49,177 bases of DNA from Nitrospira sp. (GCA_029865225.1 JAOUHJ010000020.1:1-49177), one strand, 5' to 3'. Positions 16,611 to 26,303 are shown, counted from the first letter of the stretch. Made by a program: numbers and translations. Notes: generated from the letters alone by a model not told the origin.

Positions 16611-18323
16611 TCACTTTGCCTCTACAGGCACAGCACTCCCTCCAACCTCCCGCACCTTCGACACCAAGGGGCGGAGAGCCACCATGGCGGCCAGCGTCAC
16701 AATGATGAGGAAGCTGACGGTAATCCCGGTTATCCACCAAGCAGAATAGGAGAGGGTCGGTGTAAACGACTCGACGGTAAAGTCCGATACGAGACTGTAG
16801 GCATGGAAATACTTCTTTAGCAACGATCGAACCGCACCCATCAAACTCATGATCCACGTCGAAATAAATGCTAAGAAAATCAGGACAAATTGCGCCGCAA
16901 AATCGATTTTGCCCCAGTGAATGGTCCCCTGCTTGATGGTTCTGCTGTAGAGAACGTAATTGACGACGGTGACAAACACCAGCACGATGATGGCCGACAA
17001 CTTGGCCGGCATGGAGGCCAAATAGTCCAAGCCTTCCGGCAGGCTCAGCTCATCTGGCATATCCGTACCGGTGGCGACAAATCCCGCCGGGGTGAGCCAC
17101 ACGGCATCACTCACGAGCATCACGATAAACCCAATCTTAATGACGGTCCTCGCGGAGACGGTCAGGGGAACAAGCTTTGCCAACAGGAATGGAGACAAGA
17201 CTAAGGGCAGTAAGATGGCCAAGGACATCGGATCCGGGATCCAATAGACGTTCATAACCCACATCGTAACGGGAAGGATGGCAACCAAGACTATGGGAGC
17301 CAAGATCGTCATCCTGACGGTTTCGGCACCTTCGATTCGCTTTACGCTGAGCCAGCTATAATAATTAATCGCCAAGAAAAGTAGCCCGATCATCATCCCC
17401 TGCACCTCGAAAAACATGGAGAGCTGATCGGCCATCATGTAGGGACAAAACGAGAAATCGTAATCACACATTTCATAGGCCAGCAACAACCCTGTGAAGG
17501 GCTGTAGGAGTGACCCTCCCACCGCAATCCATATGGCGACGAAGCCCATCCAATCGTAGTAGGCTCGCTCCTCCTGGGTCTTGGAGCCCATATACATGTA
17601 GCTGGCGATCATACCGGCAATAAACCCGCCGAACGCTACGTTGCCGTCGATCCTATGCAGACTCAGAGGGAACCAACTTTGATTTGCAATTTTGTCCCAT
17701 AAGGTCGCAGCTGCGAGGAAATCCTGCGGTGAAACTCCCTCGGCCTTTGGAGGAGTGTTCATGAAAGATGTCGGACCATTGATCACAAAGAGAATCAGCA
17801 GGCACACCAGATTCAAGACGATGCCCAGCGCGATATGCCGCCCCTTCTTTTCACCCTTCCAAACATCCCAGGTGTAGAGATACGCGTACATCAGGATCGT
17901 CTCGATGATGAACAGTGCCGGATAGAGGACCGCGAACACGATATAAAATTGATTGATGAACCAGGTTGTGAATTCCGGATAGGCCGCAAGGAGGACAAAA
18001 ATGAAGAACCCTCCGGTCACAGCCGTCAAACTGAACAGGATGACCGTGACTTTGGTGATTTCCTTGGCCATACGATCGTAACGCGGGTCTTGTTTCCGAT
18101 ACCCGAGCCATTCAGCGATGACCACAAAAATCGGGGCGCCTAAGATGAACGCCGCGAACAAGATGTGAAGTTGCGCAACCACCCAGACAGCTGTCCGATT
18201 ACCCATGTAGGGGAGATTCACCGAGGAGGCCCCAAGCTCCTGGGCGTAGGCAGCGGGCGCAACGCACACGCAGAGCGCAAAAAGCGCAACAAGAGTCGGC
18301 AGATTGTGCCACAGTTTTTTCAC
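16611..18323 (-). CDS. Cytochrome bd-like oxidase subunit I homologue (copy 1)
   Basis: A 570-residue protein with a signal peptide (CVAPAAYAQE) and about 14 transmembrane helices. It is homologous to the protein at 10790-12649: both have (N/R)xxWxVAQLHxLxAxFxLGxPIF near the N-terminus, YYDWMG/HYDWMG in a central loop, and SLHRIDGNVAFGGF or NIHRLIANVVLGG with a His. The GRQPW quinol loop of classical CydA is absent, and no CydB partner is encoded nearby. The role is inferred as an electron-accepting or proton-pumping module of the operon's complex. Confidence 0.8.
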   Translation of the reverse strand: MKKLWHNLPTLVALFALCVCVAPAAYAQELGASSVNLPYMGNRTAVWVVAQLHILFAAFILGAPIFVVIAEWLGYRKQDPRYDRMAKEITKVTVILFSLTAVTGGFFIFVLLAAYPEFTTWFINQFYIVFAVLYPALFIIETILMYAYLYTWDVWKGEKKGRHIALGIVLNLVCLLILFVINGPTSFMNTPPKAEGVSPQDFLAAATLWDKIANQSWFPLSLHRIDGNVAFGGFIAGMIASYMYMGSKTQEERAYYDWMGFVAIWIAVGGSLLQPFTGLLLAYEMCDYDFSFCPYMMADQLSMFFEVQGMMIGLLFLAINYYSWLSVKRIEGAETVRMTILAPIVLVAILPVTMWVMNVYWIPDPMSLAILLPLVLSPFLLAKLVPLTVSARTVIKIGFIVMLVSDAVWLTPAGFVATGTDMPDELSLPEGLDYLASMPAKLSAIIVLVFVTVVNYVLYSRTIKQGTIHWGKIDFAAQFVLIFLAFISTWIMSLMGAVRSLLKKYFHAYSLVSDFTVESFTPTLSYSAWWITGITVSFLIIVTLAAMVALRPLVSKVREVGGSAVPVEAK

Positions 18324-18366
18324 GATACCTCGATGCCCCCTTACTTTCTGAAACTAGCCAAGAACG

Positions 18367-18852
18367 TCACTTAGCGCTTTGATCCACCCACTGCTTCTGT
18401 TCATCGCTCCACATCTTTCCAGGAAGCCCAAAATTCCTCTCGTACAGCACGAGTTTCCAGCGATCCTCCTCAGAGAGTTTACTCTTCCACCCCTTCATCT
18501 TCGTATTTGGTACCCCCTCGGAGATTCGCCAAAACCACACGGAGTCTGAATAAAGCTTCATCCGTTCCGGATTTCTGAAATCCGTCGCCCCAGCCTTCAC
18601 AGGCTTCCCGTCGTTCCCATGACAACTGCCACATTTCACGTCTGGATTCGCCTCACCCAGGTAGAGCTTTCGCCCCTCTTCCAATTTCTGGGCATCGCCC
18701 CACCACTCTGATGGCATATGCTTGTCGGCGTATTCTGCCGGAGCTGGGGGTGGTGGAACAATCGGTCCCTCCCCTTCGCCACCAGTGCAACCCACTAGCA
18801 ATCCACCAGTCATCACTAAAGCCATTCGAACTAGTTCCATTCTCGTAGCCAT
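18367..18852 (-). CDS. Monoheme cytochrome c lipoprotein
   Basis: A 161-residue protein with a lipobox (LLVGC, Cys22), a Pro-rich linker and one CGSCH heme site. The segment SVWFWRISEGVPNTKMKGWK supplies the probable axial Met and resembles the cytochrome at 9355-10071. It is the first gene of the respiratory operon. The start at 18852 has AGGAGGGA upstream, so it is likely well translated. A strong terminator separates it from the gene further upstream (19081-19647). Confidence 0.87.
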   Translation of the reverse strand: MATRMELVRMALVMTGGLLVGCTGGEGEGPIVPPPPAPAEYADKHMPSEWWGDAQKLEEGRKLYLGEANPDVKCGSCHGNDGKPVKAGATDFRNPERMKLYSDSVWFWRISEGVPNTKMKGWKSKLSEEDRWKLVLYERNFGLPGKMWSDEQKQWVDQSAK

Positions 18853-18930
18853 TGGTGCTCGTCCCTCCTATAACTTCACTCCTGAGCGACGCCCCAACAC
18901 ACACGGTCAGCCATGCGTGATGAAGTCCCC

Positions 18931-18977
18931 AAAAAAAAACGCTTCTGCTGAGGGAACCACGCCCCTAACAAAAGCGT
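18931..18977 (-). terminator. Rho-independent terminator upstream of respiratory operon
   Basis: Read on the minus strand, ACGCTTTTGTT (18977-18967), a 17-base loop and AGCAGAAGCGT (18949-18939) form a stem with two G-U-type mismatches, followed directly by nine T residues (18939-18931). It probably ends transcription of the gene at 19081-19647. Alternatively it could act as an attenuator in the leader of the operon starting at 18852. Confidence 0.75.
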
Positions 18978-19080
18978 CCCGGTTATCTCCACCTTGATAA
19001 CTCTGCACACCGACCCTCGCCCACCTCTCAACCGATTCGGCGAGGTACTCCGCTACCCTCCTTCGAACCGTCATCGGCGA

Positions 19081-19647
19081 TTATGATTTTTGCTTTTTCT
19101 GTGATTTCCCCTTGCCGCGCTCCTGCCTCCGCTGAGAACGGGCAAGCCTCATTCCTATCACACCACCAACTGCGGCGACTAGCGCCCCGCCTCCCCACCA
19201 GACCCACAACGGAGACCCACCATCACCACAACCGGCTCCAAAATTAACCTGGACTTTCCGCTCACTTTCCAGGTCCTTTGGATCAAAATCAACCTTCAAA
19301 TTCTGTTGCTCACCCCTTACTTCAACAAGAAGGGGATCACCAAGATTGTCGTTATGGAGATGGAATGTCGCTTTGTAATAGCCATCCCCATCAGTCCTTA
19401 CAACCTGGCCATACGAAATCTTCGTGTCCTTAACGAGGACGTCTACGTTCGAGACCGCTTTCCCGTCAGGCCCGCAGACATACCCTTCAACCATGAAGCG
19501 ATGGTCAGCTTCATGGGTAGGTCGCGCCACCGGTGGAAACGCAGCACTTAGGAGCACACCACAAACCAGGACGAACAGCCCTACCGCATTCCGCCGGTTA
19601 TGGGTTAGATTTGTTTGCTGGCTCGTCGTTGGCTCCTTCAAAAACAC
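19081..19647 (-). CDS. Membrane protein with carboxypeptidase-regulatory-like domain
   Basis: A 188-residue protein. It has an N-terminal hydrophobic segment (about 22-42) and then a beta-sandwich of the transthyretin/carboxypeptidase-regulatory type (VEGYVCGPDGKAVSNVDVLV; TDGDGYYKATFHLH). A short Gly-rich stretch and a C-terminal transmembrane helix (about 148-168) with a basic tail follow. The domain would face the periplasm. No enzymatic residues are visible. It is monocistronic, ending at the terminator at 18931-18977. Its position next to the respiratory operon hints at a link but does not show one. Confidence 0.7.
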   Translation of the reverse strand: MFLKEPTTSQQTNLTHNRRNAVGLFVLVCGVLLSAAFPPVARPTHEADHRFMVEGYVCGPDGKAVSNVDVLVKDTKISYGQVVRTDGDGYYKATFHLHNDNLGDPLLVEVRGEQQNLKVDFDPKDLESERKVQVNFGAGCGDGGSPLWVWWGGGALVAAVGGVIGMRLARSQRRQERGKGKSQKKQKS

Positions 19648-19791
19648 ACACGCTCCATCACAACGAGCGTACTAATTACGGGCAGGGGTTTCTAGCACAG
19701 CGCTAAATCTTTGTCAACGAAACGGCGGACCTTTTTGAGATGCAGCGGAGGGGATTCTTTGGCTGGAAATTCAATAGTGGAGATAAGCAGG

Positions 19792-20184
19792 CTAGAGATA
19801 GCCTTTGGTGCGCGCGATCGTCTCAATCTTTTCGGCTTCTGCTCGACGTTCGGACTCTTTTTTTGATACCCACGCTTCCCACGATTTTCCATTGGCCGTG
19901 TCTTCACCTGTAAACGCTATCGCGACAATATCTCGGTATAAAATGCGCCGAGGATCCTCGCGGTCCCTTGGGAATAGCTCAAGATAGGGATCAGTATCAG
20001 CACTTTGGCGATTGAAAATGTAGCCGGCCACAGATTCACCGCACCGCAGCTTCAAGGTGACGTCACCGCGGTAATCGAAGGCCAGCTCGATTGCCTCCAC
20101 TATCTCTGCAGCTGATCCTGGTGTGAACACCTGGCCTTCAAGAGAACTCGCCTCACCAGCGTTGTGGTTTTTGGTATCGGTCAT
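19792..20184 (-). CDS. Hypothetical protein, 130 aa
   Basis: A soluble acidic protein I do not recognise. It has EIVEAIELAFDYRGDVTLKL and then CGESVAGYIFNRQ and ELFPRD, suggestive of a small beta-barrel. The end is a charged helix (SKKESERRAEAEKIETIART). It is encoded 80 bp downstream of hpnH on the same strand and could be co-transcribed with it, so a hopanoid-related role is possible but unproven. Confidence 0.65.
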   Translation of the reverse strand: MTDTKNHNAGEASSLEGQVFTPGSAAEIVEAIELAFDYRGDVTLKLRCGESVAGYIFNRQSADTDPYLELFPRDREDPRRILYRDIVAIAFTGEDTANGKSWEAWVSKKESERRAEAEKIETIARTKGYL

Positions 20185-20264
20185 TTTTTAAGCCTCTGGC
20201 AAGCAAGCCCGATTCGTTAGGAGGAATAACGCACCTACTAATGATAACACTGAACGATTGATGT

Positions 20265-21281
20265 CTAACGAGACGTGGGCAACAAGGTCAATTTAGCAGT
20301 TCGCGCAAATCCGGAGACGGTGCTGAATGTATCCTCAACAGCTGATGCCTCATAGCCACAATGGACCATACAATCGGCGCATTTTTCATTTCGACCGGTC
20401 CCGTAGTGATCCCACTCCGTCGACTCCATCAACTCACGGAATGTTTTGACATAGCCTTCTTGAAGTAAATAGCAGGGCTTCTGCCAGCCAAAGACATTGT
20501 AGGTTGGATTACCCCAAGGCGTGCACTGATATTGCCGCTGGCCCATGAGAAAATCCAGAAACAACGGAGATTGGTTAAATTGCCAGCCCGACTTGGGCTG
20601 AGCCAGAATCTTGGAAAAGAGCTCCTGAGTTCGAGTCCGTTTTAAGAAATGCTGTTGATCCGGGGCCTTTTGATAGCTATAGCCTGGCGAGATGGTCATG
20701 CCCTCCACGCCGAGGGCCATCATCTCATCGAAAAACTTCCTCACCCGTTCAGGATTCGCATCGTCAAACAATGTCGTATTCGTCGTGACGCGATGTCCGC
20801 GCTTGACCGCCGCTTTAATGGCTTTCACGGCGACGTCATACACGCCGTCTCGACAAACGGCCAAATCATGCTCATCTTTCAGTCCGTCCATATGGACGCT
20901 GAACGTGAGATATTTCGACGGCTTGTACTCATCCAGTTTACGTTCCAAGAGAATCGCATTGGTACACAGATAAATATATTTCTTCCGATCCACCAAGCCC
21001 TGCACGATTGTTGCGATTTCAGGATGGATGAGCGGCTCACCACCCGGAATACTGACCATCGGCGCCCCGCATTCCTCCGCCGCCGCCCAGCATTGCTCAG
21101 GCGTCAACCGCTTATCGAGGATGTGATCGGGATACTGAATCTTTCCGCAACCTGCGCAGGCCAAATTGCAACGAAAAAGCGGCTCTAGCATGAGCACTAA
21201 GGGATATCGCTTCACTCCCTTGAACTTCTGGGAGAGGACGTACGTCGCCACGGTATACATCTGGGAAATCGGAACAGCCAT
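20265..21281 (-). CDS. hpnH: HpnH adenosylhopane synthase (radical SAM)
   Basis: A 338-residue radical SAM enzyme. The cluster motif is CxxxCxxC (FRCNLACAGCGK, Cys38, 42, 45), followed by SIPGGEPLIHPE, the SAM-binding GGE. The C-terminal extra Cys residues (CADCMVHCGYE) match HpnH. It adds the 5'-deoxyadenosyl group to hopene to start the extended side chain of hopanoids; HpnG, encoded at 30448-31281, acts next. The start at 21281 has AAGGAGAACGGA upstream. A separate promoter from the shc operon is implied by the distance. Confidence 0.93.
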   Translation of the reverse strand: MAVPISQMYTVATYVLSQKFKGVKRYPLVLMLEPLFRCNLACAGCGKIQYPDHILDKRLTPEQCWAAAEECGAPMVSIPGGEPLIHPEIATIVQGLVDRKKYIYLCTNAILLERKLDEYKPSKYLTFSVHMDGLKDEHDLAVCRDGVYDVAVKAIKAAVKRGHRVTTNTTLFDDANPERVRKFFDEMMALGVEGMTISPGYSYQKAPDQQHFLKRTRTQELFSKILAQPKSGWQFNQSPLFLDFLMGQRQYQCTPWGNPTYNVFGWQKPCYLLQEGYVKTFRELMESTEWDHYGTGRNEKCADCMVHCGYEASAVEDTFSTVSGFARTAKLTLLPTSR

Positions 21282-21457
21282 TCCGTTCTCCTTATCTATC
21301 CTGCTTTATTGTCTAGCCCTTGTATATGATTAGCTGCTCAGCGCAGCTATACCTGGAGGCACAATAATGTGCGGGATTCTAACATCAAGCACGGGACTCG
21401 TCAATTTGATCAACTGTCAGTACATCGCGTAGACATCGGCCCACGCGAAGTGCAGTT

Positions 21458-21532
21458 TGGAGGCGCCGAGCGGGTTCGAACCGCTGCATCGCAGTTTTGC
21501 AGACTGCTCCCTTACCACTTGGGTACGGCGCC
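21458..21532 (-). tRNA. tRNA-Cys(GCA) with encoded CCA
   Basis: A cloverleaf on the minus strand with acceptor GGCGCCG/CGGCGCC, D stem CCC/GGG, anticodon stem GCAGT/ACTGC with loop CTGCAAA (anticodon GCA), and T loop TTCGAAC with stem AGCGG/CCGCT. CCA is encoded. It stands alone between hpnH and the glycosyltransferase gene, with no sign of an integrated element. Confidence 0.93.
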
Positions 21533-21656
21533 TCGGAGGGCGACATTATAGTCGCTTCTTTTTCTGGAACTCAATACAAGACCGCACGAACAACCAGTTG
21601 AACGACACTTCTTTGCGAAGAGCCTTTGAGGGTGCAAAAATTCCGTGTTATCGGTC

Positions 21657-23045
21657 CTATGCTTCACCAACCACGCGAGATGCCCCACGGAGCATCTTAC
21701 TCGAATAGAGATCTGGAACACGTCTGTCACGCTTCGTACTGAGGAGCAGTGCGTACAGAATCAATATGGCGATCCCAAGATGATGATAACTTTTCAGCGC
21801 TTCCCATGTTGCGGAACCCACGACTTCATAGTTCAACACCATGGCCAACACAATATAGACGGCTAACATCACATACCCGACACGGCTCAATCCGCCGCTC
21901 ATCCGCGTAGCAGCCGTGATCACAACACATGCCGCCGGGACCATCCAAACTAAATGCTGATCCCAGGTAATAGGAGAAAAGAGTAGCATCAAAATGAAAG
22001 TTGCGGCGCAATCTTGTGCCCACTCCGAATCTCCAGGCCCTTGAAATGGTCTCCGACTGAACCAGGCGAACACACCCAACAGGGACACCGCAGCAACACC
22101 GACGATCGCATTCGCAACCGGCGACGGAAGATCGAGGACAGGCTGGTAGCCAGGATCGACTTGCCTCAGTCGATGAGTCGGTGGGTAGGTGACGAGATAT
22201 CTGAGCATGGTATGGCGGAGTGAGAGATTGGCCTTTTGCAGTTCGTTCTCCTGTCGTCCTTCTACTTGTCGATCGAGCACGGAGAGCACCGCGTTTCTTG
22301 TCCATTCTGTGTGATGGTCCCACCATCCAGTGGGGCCCATGTACAGAACAGGGAGCGCGATCCAGAGCAGTGTGGCAGCGACGGTATACAGAGCAACCCG
22401 CCATTGCCGCTTCCACAAGAACAGCAGTACAAAAAGAGCCGGGGTAATTTTAAGGACGATGCCGAGTCCAAGCAGCGCTGCACCCCGCCATTCTCTACCT
22501 ACCCATATCGCGTAGAGACCTCCCGTGAGAATGCCGAGCAGCATGAGATGCGGCCCCCCATCGTCGAGATCATTCAACATGAATTGCAAGGTCAATGCTC
22601 CGGCGCCTATACCAATCCACAGCCGCCCCCACCCAGTTGAACCCGACAAGCCTACGATCATACGATGGAACAGGATGATCGTAACCACCAAACAGACCAC
22701 GGCCACCGCATAGCGTAAAGCCAGACTGGGATTTCGATCGAGCGCCAGCAAGGGGGCGAAATAGATGCCTGTGGTCGGCAAATACATGTAGCAGTAATCG
22801 TTGGCATACAAATATTCGCCCGAGAGAAAACGCCTTCCGATCTCACGGTGGATATCGATGTCCCGAAAGTGAAAGGATCGACCAAAGGAAATAATGTAGC
22901 CGTGCACGACCGCGGCCACGACAAGTCCAACCTGGACCACTCGTACGCCTAACGTCGACCGCACGAAGGAATTGAGCTGATGCATGAAGGAGTTCGAATC
23001 CATCGCGAGGCTGCACACATACATGACGCGCCAAGAGTGCGTCAA
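21657..23045 (-). CDS. GT87-like membrane glycosyltransferase (DUF2029)
   Basis: A polytopic protein of about 450 residues with 10-12 helices. The first periplasmic loop has FHFRDIDIHREIGRRFLSGE, with the acidic pair (RDID) typical of GT-C enzymes of the mannosyltransferase type that use polyprenyl-phosphate sugars. Further marks are YMYLPT and FSPITWDQHLVWM near the C-terminus. The acceptor is unknown. The start is uncertain: TTG 23045, or ATG 23003, which begins MDSNSFMHQLN. It may add sugars to lipids, and hopanoid head groups are one possibility given the neighbours, but nothing in the sequence shows this. Confidence 0.75.
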   Translation of the reverse strand: MTHSWRVMYVCSLAMDSNSFMHQLNSFVRSTLGVRVVQVGLVVAAVVHGYIISFGRSFHFRDIDIHREIGRRFLSGEYLYANDYCYMYLPTTGIYFAPLLALDRNPSLALRYAVAVVCLVVTIILFHRMIVGLSGSTGWGRLWIGIGAGALTLQFMLNDLDDGGPHLMLLGILTGGLYAIWVGREWRGAALLGLGIVLKITPALFVLLFLWKRQWRVALYTVAATLLWIALPVLYMGPTGWWDHHTEWTRNAVLSVLDRQVEGRQENELQKANLSLRHTMLRYLVTYPPTHRLRQVDPGYQPVLDLPSPVANAIVGVAAVSLLGVFAWFSRRPFQGPGDSEWAQDCAATFILMLLFSPITWDQHLVWMVPAACVVITAATRMSGGLSRVGYVMLAVYIVLAMVLNYEVVGSATWEALKSYHHLGIAILILYALLLSTKRDRRVPDLYSSKMLRGASRVVGEA

Positions 23046-23109
23046 TCACTTCTTTGGCGAGAACGACTTAGTGGGCGGAGTCAGTAGAACGGCGTTACTC
23101 CAGGCACGC

Positions 23110-24294
23110 TTATCGGTGAGGCAATACGGGAATCTCTTTCCCGAGTGTTGAAGGATGCTCCGACTGAGGCACCAACGATTCCCATCCGTTTGACGAGACA
23201 GGGGCAACAGCATCACCGCTCCCTTCGGCTTCCTTTTCCTTGGCGAGGAGTTCGACTTCTTCGATCAACGTGTCCATCAATTCTTCCATCGGAACCTTCC
23301 GAACCAGCTTGCCTTTCTTGAACAAGATACCTTTCCCCTCGCCGCCGGCGATCCCAATGTCCGCCTCTTTCCCTTCCCCGATTCCATTCACGACACATCC
23401 AAGCACCGACACATTCAAAGGAGTCTTGATATGGCCGAGCTTTTTCTCCAACTCATTCGCCATACGGACGACGTCGATTTCGACGCGCCCACAAGTCGGA
23501 CAGGCGATGACATTGATCCCGCGATGACGTAACTCCAGCGATTTTAGAATCTCAAACCCGACCTTGACTTCATCGACCGGATCAGCCGCCAGCGACACCC
23601 GCAATGTATCTCCGATCCCTTGTCCGAGCAGATATCCTAGGCCGATCGAAGACTTCACGGCCCCTGTCATAGTCGTTCCGGCTTCCGTGATCCCAATGTG
23701 AAGCGGATAATCCGACTGGTGGGCAAAGAGCCAGTAGGCGTCTATCGCATGGTGCACATCCGACGCTTTGAGCGACACTTTCAGATTAGTAAACCCTACA
23801 TCCTCCAGGGCACGCACAGCATTGAGCGCTGACTCTGCCAGGGCCTCAGGGGAAGGCCATCCGTACTTCTCCAGCAGAGGGCGTTCGAGCGATCCACCGT
23901 TGACACCGACGCGAAGAGGAATACCGCGTTCGTTCACGGCCTTGATCACTTCTTCCACCTTCCACCAGGCCCCAATATTGCCGGGATTGATACGGACGCA
24001 ATCGACGACTTGTGCGGCCTTTAACGCGAGGCGATGGTCGAAGTGGATATCGGCGATCAGCGGCACTGTCATGGCCGCCTTGATTTGGGGCAGAGCTCGT
24101 GCAGCCTCATCGTCCGGAACCGCGACGCGAATCAGTTCGCAACCGGCAGCTTCAAGCTCACGAATCTGTGTGGTGGTCGCAACTACGTCCCGCGTGTCTG
24201 TGGAACACATAGACTGCACGGAGACGGGAGCATCGCCGCCGATTTTTACGTTACCAACTTGAATCTGTCGAGTCTTGCGTCTCGTGATATGCAT
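23110..24294 (-). CDS. ispG: 4-hydroxy-3-methylbut-2-enyl diphosphate synthase
   Basis: A 394-residue protein with an N-terminal TIM-barrel domain (VSVQSMCSTDTRDVVATTTQ; HFDHRLALKAAQ; CVRINPGN) and a C-terminal [4Fe-4S] domain with IACPTCGRVEID and VLGCVVNGIGEG, supplying the three Cys ligands. It catalyses the penultimate step of the MEP pathway. The last 35 residues form a low-complexity tail not needed by the family. The dxs gene lies 62 bp upstream on the same strand. Confidence 0.95.
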   Translation of the reverse strand: MHITRRKTRQIQVGNVKIGGDAPVSVQSMCSTDTRDVVATTTQIRELEAAGCELIRVAVPDDEAARALPQIKAAMTVPLIADIHFDHRLALKAAQVVDCVRINPGNIGAWWKVEEVIKAVNERGIPLRVGVNGGSLERPLLEKYGWPSPEALAESALNAVRALEDVGFTNLKVSLKASDVHHAIDAYWLFAHQSDYPLHIGITEAGTTMTGAVKSSIGLGYLLGQGIGDTLRVSLAADPVDEVKVGFEILKSLELRHRGINVIACPTCGRVEIDVVRMANELEKKLGHIKTPLNVSVLGCVVNGIGEGKEADIGIAGGEGKGILFKKGKLVRKVPMEELMDTLIEEVELLAKEKEAEGSGDAVAPVSSNGWESLVPQSEHPSTLGKEIPVLPHR

Positions 24295-24356
24295 CGCCTG
24301 GAACCGTTGAACCTCCCTACTCCTTACTGTTTACTCTTCACGCCTCACGTTTTGAA

Positions 24357-26303
24357 TCAGCTGCCCTGTTCGTCGCCATGAGGGAGATGGCTGCCGAGTG
24401 TGGCGCCTGTGAATTGTGATTTTTCCACCGGCGCTTTTCCGATCAGTTCTTTCACGCTTTGGTAAATTCCCTCGGCGGTTAACCCGTATCGCTCACGCAA
24501 GAGATCTTGAGGCCCCTGTTCGATGTACCAATCGGGTAACCCCAAGACCTTGGTCTTCACGTCCGTCACACCAGCATCTGAAAGCGTTTCCAGGACCGCT
24601 GACCCAAATCCACCGATCCGACAGCCTTCCTCAACAGTCACGACATATCGAACCTGCTGTGCAACTTCCAGGATCAACTCCTGATCAAGAGGCTTCGCAA
24701 ATCGGCCGTTCACCACAGCTGTGGAGACCCCTTCCTTATCCAGCCGTTTAGCAGCCTCAACCGCCTGCCATACGGAGACACCGATCGCGACAATCGCGAC
24801 ATCCGTTCCTGGTTTCAGGAGCTCGCCTTTTCCAATCGGGAGCGCCTGGGGAACCGGATCCATCTTCACGCCAAGGCTCACTCCACGCGGATATCGCACA
24901 GAAATCGGCCCGTTAAATTCCAGACAAGTTTTCATCATATGCTGGAGTTCGTTTTCATCTTTGGGGGCCATCACGACCATATTGGGAACGTGACGCAGAT
25001 AGGCATAGTCGAATGCGCCATGATGGGTCGTTCCGTCCTCGGCAACAAGCCCTCCGCGGTCAATGCAGAATGCAACAGGAAGATTCTGCGTGGCGACATC
25101 GTGCACGACCTGGTCATACGCACGCTGGAGGAACGTCGCGTACATCGCAACCACTGGCTTCATCCCCTGTGCCGCGAGCCCTGCGGCAAACGTCACGGCG
25201 TGCTGTTCAGCAATACCAACGTCGTACAACCGGTCCGGGAATTCCTTTTCAAAAGCAGTCAAACCGGTGCCTTCGCACATCGCCGCAGTAATAGCCACGA
25301 CGCGTTTGTCCTCGCGTGCCAATTTGACCAGCGCGTCCATGGCAATTGCCGTGTAGGACGGGCGTGCCGCCTTCTTCGCCGGAGCACCCGTCTCCAACAC
25401 AAATGGCGGGCAGGCATGGAACCACACCGGATTCTTCATGGCCGGTTCGTAGCCAAGCCCTTTTTTGGTGATGACATGGAGCAAGACCGGCCCCCTCATT
25501 TTCAGCACGTTTTCGAGTGTCGGGAGCAGGTGCTCGAAGTTATGGCCGTCGATCGGACCACTGTATTGGAAACCCAATTCTTCAAAGAGCAAGCCAGGGA
25601 GAATCACACCTTTGGCGAGTTCCTCAGCTCGACGAGCGAGTTTTTGCATGTCAGACCCAATGTGAGGAATCTTGCCTAACAGCTGTCCGGTCTCTTCCCG
25701 CATCTTTCCGTAGAACTCTCCCGTGATCGTTCGACTGAGATACGCAGAAATCGCACCGACGTTTTTCGAGATCGACATCTGATTATCGTTCAAGATCACG
25801 AGAAAGTCTTTTCCGAGTCCTCCCGCATGATGCAGTCCTTCGAGCGTCATCCCCGCCGTCATGGCACCGTCACCCACGACGCAGACGACCTTGTTCTTCT
25901 GCTTCAACTGCTCACGAGCCTCCACCATGCCGAAGGCGGCCGATACACCGGTACCGGCATGCCCGGCATTGAACGTATCGTACTCACTCTCTTCCCGCTT
26001 ACAAAACCCACTCAGTCCACCGTACTGCCGCAAGGTATGAAATTGCTCACGCCGACCGGTGAGAAGTTTATGCGTGTAGGACTGGTTACTTGTATCCCAA
26101 ACGATCTTGTCGGTTGGTGTGTCCAGGAGATACTGTAAGGCGACGGTGAGTTCCACTACACCCAAATTCGAGGCCAGGTGTCCTCCGACGTTCGAAACCG
26201 CTCCGACAATCTGTTCACGAATCTCCTTGCACAGAGCCGGAAACTGTTCAGGAGATAACCGCTTTAGATCAGCCGGACTATGGATCGTCTTGAGAATGGA
26301 CAT
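24357..26303 (-). CDS. dxs: 1-deoxy-D-xylulose-5-phosphate synthase
   Basis: A 648-residue thiamine-diphosphate enzyme, the first step of the MEP pathway. It has GHLASNLGVVELTVAL (His42), the ThDP/Mg motif GDGAMTAG...NDNQMSISKN, the transketolase pyrimidine-binding part (DVGIAEQHAVTFAAG) and the C-terminal domain. The usual DVGHQ.Y.HK block reads DTSNQSYTHK (71-79), so a normally conserved active-site His is Asn73. The rest appears complete, so it may be active with altered kinetics. It lies upstream of ispG on the same strand. Confidence 0.93.
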   Translation of the reverse strand: MSILKTIHSPADLKRLSPEQFPALCKEIREQIVGAVSNVGGHLASNLGVVELTVALQYLLDTPTDKIVWDTSNQSYTHKLLTGRREQFHTLRQYGGLSGFCKREESEYDTFNAGHAGTGVSAAFGMVEAREQLKQKNKVVCVVGDGAMTAGMTLEGLHHAGGLGKDFLVILNDNQMSISKNVGAISAYLSRTITGEFYGKMREETGQLLGKIPHIGSDMQKLARRAEELAKGVILPGLLFEELGFQYSGPIDGHNFEHLLPTLENVLKMRGPVLLHVITKKGLGYEPAMKNPVWFHACPPFVLETGAPAKKAARPSYTAIAMDALVKLAREDKRVVAITAAMCEGTGLTAFEKEFPDRLYDVGIAEQHAVTFAAGLAAQGMKPVVAMYATFLQRAYDQVVHDVATQNLPVAFCIDRGGLVAEDGTTHHGAFDYAYLRHVPNMVVMAPKDENELQHMMKTCLEFNGPISVRYPRGVSLGVKMDPVPQALPIGKGELLKPGTDVAIVAIGVSVWQAVEAAKRLDKEGVSTAVVNGRFAKPLDQELILEVAQQVRYVVTVEEGCRIGGFGSAVLETLSDAGVTDVKTKVLGLPDWYIEQGPQDLLRERYGLTAEGIYQSVKELIGKAPVEKSQFTGATLGSHLPHGDEQGS

